The notes below the pieces were generated by a model, which was given only the letters and a program-made list of their open reading frames with translations, made no database searches and was not told the origin of the DNA. Positions 55,569 through 64,000 of a DNA stretch of 64,000 bases are shown here, in pieces. The position numbers and the translations under genes were made by a program. Origin of the DNA: Pegoplata infirma (lineage: Eukaryota; Arthropoda; Insecta; Diptera; Anthomyiidae); the NCBI GenBank assembly GCA_963921195.1, contig OY992537.1, positions 15,711,125 to 15,775,124 on the forward strand, read 5' to 3'. Numbering within the stretch: position 1 is the stretch's first letter; each line of letters opens with the position of its first letter.

Positions 55569-56658
55569 TAATACAACAACGTTTTAATTTTACAAAAAAA
55601 AAATTGCACAATGAACAAAAACGAAAATAATTGTTGGTCAAGACCGACTATGTGATACCCTACATCAGTGTTTTCTGGAAAATGGGTTCCAAGTCCAAAG
55701 ATCGACCGATTGGATTGGGTAGTTTGTATAGGGTATACAAGAGGAACTGTATACAGGTATACAAAATTCGTATACCTGTCAAAACTTTGATACCTTTTAT
55801 AATACGGTAACTAGAGTCATTTGATCCAAATTATAAAAAAAAACTGTTGTTTGAGGGCTAGGTCTAAACATGGACCAATTTTTTTCAATTTTAATAGGCT
55901 TCGTCCTTGCGCCAAAGAAATGCAACACTTTAGCATTCTCAGTAATCGTATTGTTTAAGAAGGCTTCTCTTCTAAGAACATTTTGCTTGCTCTGGTTTTT
56001 CTCTTCTCTTCTAAGAACATTTTGCTTGCTCTGGTTTTTTATTCTCATATATCTTAACAGTAAAGGAGAAAGACCAGAGCCCTGCAAAATGTTCTCAGAG
56101 GAGAAGCCATTTACAAAAGCTCGAAGTAAAACGGACAACGGAAACTTTCTAAGTTTTACATTAATTTAAATGACCGCCAGTAGCGTACACTAATATTATC
56201 TACTTAAAATTGTTTGTCCTAAACTAACAGCAGCTTCAAACAGGAGGTTTAAACCAGTATAATGGGAATTGTATATTGGAATCAATGGCTTTTTGTCATT
56301 GACCAGCTGCACGGTTGAACACAATTATTAAACACAAACTACCACAACAAACAGATGAGAAGAGTGTAAAATCGCGTGTAAACACTTTGATCACCTGCTG
56401 GCATCAACAAAATAAGGGACATCAACATCAACGCCTGAAAACGAGCAATATATGAACACATTGGTGTAGCTGCAAAGGTACATAAATACGTATGTATGCC
56501 TACATTACTAACGGTGTTTTAAGCTACAAATATATTCATACAAATCATCAACGAAATTCATTAAAAGCTTCTCAATAGGTTACCACGAGAAGCACAACAC
56601 TTTTTAAGTAGACCCTACTTTTCCACCAACAGTCAATCGGATATTAAATATATAGATT
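55569..56658. other. Unassigned; 39-bp duplication and possible RT antisense
   Basis: 55964-56041 holds two copies of a 39-bp unit starting CTTCTCTTCTAAGAACATTT. About 55735-55780 has GTATAC/GTATACAG palindromic words. The minus strand at about 56110-56030 reads FVNGFSSENILQGSGLSPLL, faintly like the RT motif B region, but support is too thin for a call. No gene. Confidence 0.35.
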
Positions 56659-57713
56659 CCCAGCAAAAAATGAAAAAGGTAATCGAGAAAGGCATGGAGA
56701 ATTATTGGGTAGTCAATTGTCTTCTAAAATTATTGGCTAAAATTTTCTATTAAATCTGTTGATCAACAAAATTTAAAAGAATCAATTATTTTTCTGTTCA
56801 AAATAATTGTTTTTTTTACAAAATAATCGGCTTTTACTTTTTTATTGTTGGCATCATATTGGAAAGCAAAAAATATGCATTTCTGGAAAATTTTATCATT
56901 AGCTTACAATTCATTTGTTAAATCAATCATTATTTTGATTGACTTCAGATAAAAATTTGTTAAAATTTGTGATCAAAATCGAAAAATGTTTGATTAAAAA
57001 TATATTCAATTAATCACCTATTAATTTGGTGATTGATGTAACAATTTTATTCATCGATGGAGTTTCAACCAAAAAATTGATTGAATCCACGTTTTTCATG
57101 ATTGAAAAAATTATTGGCTAACAATTTTCAATTAAATCTATTGATCAACAAAATTCAAATAAGTCAGTCAATGTTTTGATTAAAATTTTTGTTATTTTCT
57201 TTAACTGTCGAATTACAAATTTTCAATATACCAGATTTTTTTTCGCTTTAATTTATTTGAATAGATTAATTCAAAAATATACAAAATAATCGGGTTTTAC
57301 TTTTTTTATTGTTGGCAACATATTGGAAAGCAAAAAATATGAATTTTTTAATAATTTTGTCATAAGCTTACAATTCATTTGGTAAATCAGTCCTTTTTTT
57401 GATTGACTTTAAATAAAAAAATTGATCAATCTTTTGATCAAAATCGAATAAAAATTTAATAATTGGTAAAACAATTTTTTTAATTGGAGGAATTTCAATC
57501 AAAAAATTTATTGAATCCGCGTTTTTGTTGATTGAAATTCGTTTCAAATTTTTTCTGTGTGTGAACAACTTTGTAAATGTGATTTTTGTGGTTTTGCAGG
57601 AAAAAGAATCGTTTGAGTAATAAAATGCTGTTTTACAGATTCCATAGAATCTGTAATGCAGATTGACGGTTATTTGGCTATTTTCTTAAGCTATTGAAAA
57701 ACTTTTTGCTGGG
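56659..57713. mobile_element. CCCAGC-ended element, copy 2, containing two ATTATTGGCT repeats
   Basis: It starts CCCAGCAAAAAATGAAAAAG and ends, reversed, CCCAGCAAAAAGTTTTTCAA. Inside lie two tandem related segments, 56715-57105 and 57108-57562, both beginning ATTATTGGCTAA and both homologous to the element at 47022-48318. So the CCCAGC element was invaded by, or captured, that family. No ORF. Confidence 0.65.
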
Positions 57714-58621
57714 TTATTGCTACATGCAAGATCAACAGCAGCAGCAACAGTTAGTAGTATGTTGCATCCACATACCATTAGCAACAACAACCATAACAAA
57801 ACAGCAGTCACACGATTGCTTACAAAACAGTTCATAACAAGAAAACACCGTAAAAAAGCTACTACAACTTCAGCAAAAGGATGAACTTAAAGAACTGTTT
57901 TGGTAGTTATTTTTTTGATTTTTCAAAAAAGCTTGCTGAACTTTAAATCACAACATAGTGCTGGAAATTTTATTTTGTTGATGTCTGTCTACCGCTGGTA
58001 AATAAAAAAGTAAGACATACAATGAAAATATACTTGTTAAATGCATAAATTTGTCGAATCTCATGCTAAGAAAGAAATATAAACATGAAATATAATCTAC
58101 TATCACACTTGTGGAAATTTTAAAACATATCGTACATTAGGGGTGGGATAGTGCACGAGTTTCGTAAAATAAATACATGAGCCAAAAAATGGTGTGACTG
58201 CCCCCAAAATTTTTTTCAACCCTAAAATGTTCTCCAAACAAACCTACCCTATATTTTTAAGCCTTACACATTCTTTTATTTTTTATAATTTTTTTTATAA
58301 GATCAGCTCTTAGGTGCCTCTTAAGGACGGGAAATGTAAATTGACCCCATTAATTTTTGTCCCCTACATTTTTTCCGAATATACCTGCACCGTATTTCCA
58401 CTTTGTAAGGGTGCTCACCTTAGGAAAACCAAATTTGTAATGTATTAAGAGTAAGGGTGGGATAGTGTTGTATGAGATGTTAAGCAGCAAGATTTGGAAC
58501 CGCTCATTTTGTGAGGTTCGTAAAAAAAGAGCATGAGCCAAGAAATGGGAGAGGTCGCTTATCGGTGTTAATGTTGGGCGTGATGGGGTAATAATCCACA
58601 AAAAGCCCTATAACTCCCCTA
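57714..58621. other. No gene; CAG/CAA patch and an imperfect duplication
   Basis: 57729-57805 is CAGCAG/CAACAA-rich. GGGTGGGATAGTG followed by a TTCGTAAAA and ATGAGCCAA segment occurs at about 58141-58195 and again at 58455-58542, about 314 bases apart. No coding feature. Confidence 0.4.
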
Positions 58622-59100
58622 CACACAAAAAAAAACTTTGTTAAATTACTAGGAAAAGTCTCGTAATTCCAGTTTACCAATATTTGACAGTTTTCCTTGT
58701 TTTTTTAACAAAAAAATTTTAATCGAAATTAAAATTTTTTTTAGTAATTTTACATTTTTTTGTAATTTTACATTTTTTTTGTAATTTTACAAATTTCCAA
58801 GATAATTTTACAAAAAAAATTAGTAAATTCAAGAGAATTCCTTGTAATTTTAATTGCACCAAAAAAACTGTAAATTTACAATTTTATTGGTAAAAAGCTT
58901 GTAAAATTACAAAATTATTGGTAGGTTAGGTTAGGTTAGGTTAGGGTGGCGGTGCCAGATGGGCACTCCGCATAGACCAATTGGTCCATAGCGATACCAC
59001 AAAACTTTTTCCGCTTATCGATGTAAACTAAATACATTGATTTTTTTATTGGTAAAAAGCTTGTAAAATTACTAGGAATTCTCGTAAAATAGGAGGTAGC
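58622..59100 (+). repeat. TTGTAATTTTAC-type MITE, copy B, interrupted by a LINE tail
   Basis: It begins ACACACAAAAAAAAACTTTG then TTAAATTACTAGGAAAAGTC and consists of TTGTAATTTTAC/GTAAAATTACAA words. The T-type LINE insertion at 58924-59045 interrupts it. Copies at 45641-46106 and 63922-64000. Confidence 0.7.
58924..59045 (-). mobile_element. T-type LINE 3' end insertion with TTAGG tail and 9-bp duplication
   Basis: A 122-bp insertion flanked by identical TTATTGGTA (58915-58923 and 59046-59054). On the minus strand it is a 5'-truncated 3' UTR (TTTAGTTTACATCGATAAGC, TGCGGAGTGCCCATCTGGCA) ending in four CCTAA-type units. The target duplication and 5' truncation are those of target-primed LINE insertion. 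The UTR matches 5066-5150. It proves that the pentamer is added as part of the LINE's 3' end. Confidence 0.9.
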
Positions 59101-59270
59101 AAAAAGTCTCCTTGTAAATCTTATCGTGTCAAAAAATTTTTAAATTGTTCAAATTTCAAACCTCTCTAGCTAACCTAAAAGTGACCCTAGATGAGTCAAA
59201 TGTATGACCGACCCCCAATATCATTAGCTGGTATGTTGGTTGCCACTTCCACATTTTCTATGCCAGGACC
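59101..59270. other. Unassigned
   Basis: Short spacer between the interrupted MITE and the MULE-like foldback. It contains the left target duplication of the latter (59262-59270). Nothing else was seen. Confidence 0.4.
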
Positions 59271-59569
59271 ACAGACTAAATACAGACTCGACAGTAGAGT
59301 TTAATAAGAAAAAAATGGGGAAAAACTAAGCGATTTTAGGAGAAAACGCAGCGGTTTTTAGTCCGTTTTACGCTAACATGGCAACACTTTCTACGACTTA
59401 GGAGTGAGTGAAACAACAAAAACCGATCTGGCATCCATTTTTCGTATGGCGCGTTATATCAGTTTTCTCTTTCTAACCTAATTCGTAGAATAATTTCAAA
59501 ATATTAACCATATGGTTAATGAATACTTTTTTGACACCTGTCACTTATGTCGAGTCTGTATTAGTCTGT
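59271..59569. mobile_element. MULE-like foldback element with 9-bp duplication
   Basis: 299 bp. The left end ACAGACTAAATACAGACTCG pairs with the right end (reversed ACAGACTAATACAGACTCGA), 22-23 bases with one gap. Identical 9-bp flanks GCCAGGACC lie at 59262-59270 and 59570-59578. A 9-bp duplication is usual for Mutator-like elements, though other superfamilies are possible. No ORF. Confidence 0.82.
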
Positions 59570-59689
59570 GCCAGGACCGTATGGTTTGTCTTTTATATTT
59601 TGCCTAGGCCTGTTGTGATTTCCTTAATTATCATTTCCTTACAAAGTAAAAAAGGGGGAGTACCGCCAAATAAATGTTCCCTAAATATG

Positions 59690-60520
59690 TGAAAAAATGC
59701 GTTATTTTTAAGACAAATTCCGCTTCTTTAGTTTTAGGACATAATTTTCTACCAATTAGTTAATCTTCTTAGATTTGAGGAAGTTGTTTCCACTATTTTA
59801 GTAAAATTTTTATACTCGGGGATTTTTTTTTTTTCCAAAACTTAATATGGCGATATCTTGAAAACTAAGCCAGATACAGCAAAACAGAGGCCAGTTTTAG
59901 TTCTGTCGATCTCCATAATATAGTCAATCCTCTTCAAATGTGTGGACCTCAATGGGTCATAACTTTAAATTTAAAAAAAGTTGGCATTCCCGAAAATTTT
60001 TAAATGCTCAATCTCGGTAAATACTACCAACACAACAAAAAGTTTAAAATTATTTTTTTAGCTCTTAACACGTAAAACAAGACCGCCACATACTTAAAAG
60101 CTCTCCGAGTAATAGTTTTAGAGTTATCGAGTTTTTAAAATTCTCTAGGTCCCCTAAATTCGCGTATCTCAAAAACTAAGCAAGATAGAGCGAAACCGGC
60201 AAACATTTTGGGTCAAAAAACTAAGACGATTCTTAAAGAACACAACTGGATCTAGGCCCATCGGGACCTGAACCTATCGGATCCGAACCCAATGGTGTAT
60301 TTACCAAATCGGGTCCTCAAATGTGTATGAAATAAATTGAAATACAAATTTTCCCATTTTTAGTTCAAATTGGCGTAATATCAAACATTTTTATTTTTCT
60401 TTATTTTTAAGAAAAACATGAACTTAAAAGAAGGAAAACATGGCAATAAAGTTAAATCATTATTGATTTTCCTTGACTTTAGTTAATTTTCCCATTTTTA
60501 GTTAATTTTTTTTCTGAGTG
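59690..60520 (-). mobile_element. Uninterrupted relative of the 51230 element
   Basis: Reversed, it begins CACTCAGAAAAAAAATTAAC at 60520 and follows 51230-51645 and then 52435-52760, without the MITE found there. Shared landmarks: CCAATGGTGTATTTACC region, GAGATACGCGAATTTAGGGG (reversed), ATGGCGATATCTTG. Its far end is missing. The CACTC end lies in minus-strand R1 LINE sequence at 60521. Confidence 0.7.
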
Positions 60521-60529
60521 TTATACGCA

Positions 60530-61725
60530 CAGTTATTTGGCCGATTATACAATGTCCTCTCAGTACTAATACTAATAGGCTAACCGTGGGTTTACCAAAA
60601 GGTATGTAGACTTTCTGTTCTCTTAAGATTAGGCAGTGGGCCCAGGGTTCGCGATATCCTGCACGTAGTCAATGATGCCCAACTATCCCTCATTCTATTC
60701 TTCAATATCCTATCAATTTTGTTTATCAATTCCGCTATAGGAACCGAGATGTCAGGTTAAACCTGTTTCCCTGTTTCTAGGGACCCAGACTGACTGTGCG
60801 CTGACTGATTCGGCGAAGGACTGTATACAGTTTCTTACGATGCCCAATTTCACAGTTTTTGATTCCATTGCCTTTAAAGCTATAAGACTGTCCACGAAAA
60901 TTTTAATGGCGTGAGGACGTAGTCTCCATGAGGCCCTGATTTCGAGGCATTCGGAATATACTCCCGAACACGTTCCTAACTCCATGTTCGATCCGTTTGT
61001 GAAAATTTAGATCACATTCCCTGTTATAACAGAGTTTTCCTACCGCCCAGTCTTCTTGGACTTTGAAGGTTCTGTCAAAGTTCGTCTGCGGTCCCGCCCA
61101 TCGTACTTAATATGGTCGAGTGTGCCCAAGTGCATTACTTAAGCATGTGTGCCACGCTTAACCTGAGAGCCAATTTTGCTGTCTTGCTCTTGATGTAGAT
61201 ATCCACGAGATGAATGTTTATTGTCACTTCAAGGCTGGCCTGATCTTATAACACCAGCCGTTGTACGTTCTGCAGGTTACAGAGATATAGATTCTTATAC
61301 ACTGCTCTCAACCAAATAATGGCAACATAAGTCAGTGTTGGTCTAATTATTGCACTTTCTTCCCGAAATTTTCCTGCAGGTGTAAAAAGCATTGGATAGT
61401 TCCAGGGTTATTTAATCTAATTTGGGAAGAACAAACCTGTCTATCTTAATCCTTTTTGTAAACAAAACGAATTCGGTTTTGGCGGGGTTAACTCCCAGAC
61501 CGTTGTCCTTTACCGATGTCGTGATTATCTTTAGCGCTAGTTCCATGAGTTCGCTAATCGGTAATAAAAACTTACCAACGTCATCACCGTAGGCAACCCC
61601 CGTAATATCCATTCCAATGAGTGAATCTCCCCCTTGTGAAGTGCCCCTTGCAACGACCTTCCTCGCTTCACGTGATTTTAAATTCACTACCACGCTCATC
61701 TGTGATTTGAAACCCCCCCAGAATA
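60530..61725 (-). pseudogene. R1-type LINE, third copy (RT palm/thumb to RNase H)
   Basis: Minus-strand reading: ARKVVARGTSQGGDSL near 61650 (RT motif B, normally GxPQG), GMDITGVAYGDDVGKFL near 61590 (catalytic box as YGDD), LGVNPAKTEFVLFTKRIKID near 61470, then thumb, the thumb-RNase H linker (missing in the copy at 857), and RNase H with SGVYSECLEIRASWRLRP near 60930 and FVDSLIALKAMES near 60890; the final His region has become WVPRNRE. The rest of ORF2 is cut off near 60525 by the 51230-type element. Stops and frameshifts throughout. It overlaps in sequence with 857-1205 (RFVLPKLD), allowing direct comparison. Confidence 0.8.
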
Positions 61726-62454
61726 CCAAAAATCTAAAATTTTTATATAAATGAAAATTTTGATAAATTTTTCTAATAAAACTTTGCGGATTTTCGAGAA
61801 ATCTTTTAAATTTTGTTGAACAAAAATACAAAAAATTTTTGTATAGAAAAGCCACTAAAGAGAGGGAGTAAAAATAGTGCCGAAAAAATGTACTGTTTTT
61901 CCATCCCTATTGCGTACCAACTGTGTTAACGTAGGCCGTAAATAAGAGGCAGCAATAGCAGCATCGATCCGTACCAAAAAGAATCAACAGCAGCAACAAC
62001 TAAATAGCATTAGGAGGCAACATACAACAAATCTATGGCAATAGCAACAAACTATTGCCAAACAACCAAATGAACAGACAGCAAAATAATGATACGGCAA
62101 CAAGCTGCTTCTTTTTTATTACTCACAGTTTTTTTTTTATTTGGACTCTGCAAATGTGCCGCCGTCACCGACACTAAGCTTTAAAATATTATTTCATAAT
62201 ATAAGTTTTAAGTTGTAAGTAAGTTGCAACTTTTTTTTTGTATAATGTAAGAATAAACATTTAAAGCCAATGCGAACCTTTTTTAAACCATTTCTAGATA
62301 GAATTTGAAATGGTGTAAGTGTAAATTATAATATATTAAAATGCATAGATTTATATAATACAGAAAAAAAAAATACTTCTATGTTTTTGAAATAGATTTG
62401 AACACTTTTTAGTAACAATTGAAAATAGTGTAATTTTCCACTTTACACCATTTA
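61726..62454. other. No gene; CAG/CAA microsatellite
   Basis: 61945-62100 is rich in CAGCAA and CAACAA with interruptions; in flies such tracts are common outside genes. The rest is AT-rich, unassigned. Confidence 0.45.
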
Positions 62455-63290
62455 TCGATGTAGTTCGAAAAGACCAATTGTTACTCGAAGATTCCATTTG
62501 TAATTCGAAAGTTCCATTTGTAATTCGAAGATTCTTCTTATTATTTGAATATTCCATTTTCAATTCAAAGATTCGTCGTGTAATTCGAATATTCCATTTG
62601 CAATTCGAAAATCTCTGATATAATAGATCTGATCAGATACAACTTATATAATTAGATCTAAATAGATCAGCCAGTTCTAATCCATTTTTACATGGGTCGA
62701 TGATTTCAATTGTAATTCGTAAAAGATCAATTTAAATTCAAAAAAGATCAATTGTAATTCGAAAAAGATCAATTGTAATTCGAAATAAATAAATTGTAAT
62801 TCGAAGAAGATCAAAAAAAAAAGATTCAGTTGACATTTTTCCAATTACAGTTGAAATTAAATTTTTCGATTTAAAATTGGTCCTTTTTGAACTACAATTG
62901 ATCTTTTCGAATTTAAATTGATCTTTTTGATTTACAATTAATGTTTTACGAATTACAGTTGATCTTTTTCGTATTTAAATTGTCCTTTTTGAATTACAAT
63001 TGATCTTTTTTGAACTACAGTGGATCTTTTACGAATTACAAGTTATTTTTTTCGGATAACAATTGATCTTTTTCAAACTACAATTGATCTTTTACGAATA
63101 ACAAGTTATCTATTGTGAATGACAATTGGAATCTTCGAATTACAAAGAACATTTCCCAAATCAAAATGAATATTTAAATTACAAGATGAGTTTTTAACTA
63201 ACAAATGAAATTCTTGAATTTCAAATGGAATCTTCGAACTACAAGTATAATCTTCGAATTACAATTGATCCTTTTCGAATAACATCAGTA
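62455..63290. repeat. Two-way array of GTAATTCGAAAAAGATCAAT-like units
   Basis: From 62460 to about 62815 units of 20-24 bases read like TTGTAATTCGAAAAAGATCA or TTGTAATTCGAAGATTCCAT; from about 62860 to 63290 the complement appears (AATTGATCTTTTTCGAATTA). The whole is an imperfect palindrome of some 830 bases made from one short unit. The same unit builds 28605-29290. Confidence 0.85.
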
Positions 63291-63921
63291 AACGGTGTTG
63301 AAGCAAGGAGTAGCAGCAACCGCAACAGTCGTAATATGTAGCATAGTCTTGTAAGTGTTTAAATGTGATTTTTCGAAAGCAATCCAGTTAATAATATGTA
63401 TAGTATACAAACAATTTGACCGTAACTACTAAAAAAAAAACTCCAATCTCCTCATACGAAAATTTTGTGATATAAAAATCTGTAGATTTATAAAAAATAA
63501 GGATCACAGCGTGTTGTCTCTGATGCGTTGATCATTCATTATTTAAGAATTGAAAAGTTAATTAACATTTTTTCCTTCGTTCACAGGAGAGAAAAAAAAG
63601 AAATAATAATGAAATGAAATAAAGATGCATTGCTTGGCAATTTACGAGTATGAATTTATTGAAAAAAGTAAAAAAAAAATTAAAAATATTTACTGGAGCA
63701 GCAACCACAAAATAAAATTTATAATCTTGTATATTCCACTGAAGTTGTTACTGCTGGAGAGTGTTGATAACGTAAATTTTTAAAATTGGTTTGAATTTGA
63801 AAAATATTTAGAATTTTATTGAATTCAGAATAGCTGAATAAAATTAATTTTTAAGATTATTGAAGGAGAGGGACACCCTCCTCCTGGCGATTAATGTAAA
63901 GAAATTTATTTTGACTTTATA
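63291..63921. other. No recognisable gene
   Basis: AT-rich unassigned DNA with small A runs and one GCAGCAACC patch. Confidence 0.4.
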
Positions 63922-64000
63922 CACTCAAAAAAGAACTTGTTAAATTACTAGAAAAATCTCGTAATTAATTTTAGCAATATTTGATAGTTTCGATCGAAAT
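63922..64000 (+). repeat. TTGTAATTTTAC-type MITE, copy C, cut by window end
   Basis: CACTCAAAAAAGAACTTGTT then AAATTACTAGAAAAATCTCG, preceded by TA, parallels the start of copy B at 58622. The remainder lies beyond the window. Confidence 0.65.

Noticed and set aside
55797..56169. 113-residue minus-strand frame with a faint RT motif B, and the 99-residue frame opposite
   Set aside because: The match is a few residues only and the frame contains a 39-bp duplication; not enough for a gene or LINE call.
1..64000. CRISPR arrays, operons, riboswitches, bacterial promoters
   Set aside because: The window is clearly insect nuclear DNA; tandem repeats here have no spacer structure.

Overview
This is AT-rich, intron-poor-looking insect nuclear DNA made almost wholly of transposable-element remains. 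I could not support a single host exon, RNA gene of the host, CRISPR array or bacterial feature. The mix points to a higher fly (Diptera, probably calyptrate): irritans-type mariner relics, LINEs with and without RNase H, very many TA-flanked MITEs, and CAG/CAA- and GTT-rich microsatellites. The species is inference. The window may be intergenic, or lie inside a very large intron.

LINE relics fall into groups that I name here for convenience. R1 (RT, RNase H, C-terminal zinc finger; LOA/I-like) lies at 857-2180, 8330-9360 and 60530-61725. R2 (same architecture, different sequence) lies at 415-856, 2175-2530, 22578-22707, 33480-34470 and 40238-42480. J (endonuclease plus RT, no RNase H; jockey/CR1-like) is best seen at 13045-15345, with shorter copies near 3052, 7004, 17540, 25480 and 34480. 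T (ending in a TTAGG-type tail) lies at 5066-5430 and 58924-59045. An RTE-like endonuclease scrap lies at 18985-19165. All are broken by stops, frameshifts and deletions.

DNA transposons: two mariner copies (19533-20844 minus; 23437-25439 plus), the second split by two younger insertions whose empty sites can be read from the first copy. There is a hAT-like pair (3194-4040; 37956-38898) with 8-bp target duplications, a pogo-like MITE (11681-12269), a pair of 0.55-kb foldback elements with TTA target duplications (35049-35605; 44818-45365), a MULE-like foldback with a 9-bp duplication (59271-59569), CCCAGC-ended elements (48532-50100; 56659-57713) and a set of MITEs sharing a CACTC/CACTG-A-run terminus and TA duplication (25700, 36272, 47248, 51230, 51647, about 59690, 58622, 63922). 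Many are nested, so relative ages can be read.

Tandem repeats: 620 bp of perfect CTAAC (= TTAGG on the other strand), the ancestral insect telomere unit but here a LINE tail; a 29-unit, 35-bp minisatellite built of two palindromes; a long two-way array of TTCGAATTACAATTGATC-like units at 62455-63290 with relatives at 28605-29290; and a 151-bp tandem duplication at 43886-44187.

Nothing here forms an operon or pathway. The interest lies in the layered insertion history, the telomere-like LINE tail and several terminal-repeat families that I cannot name.
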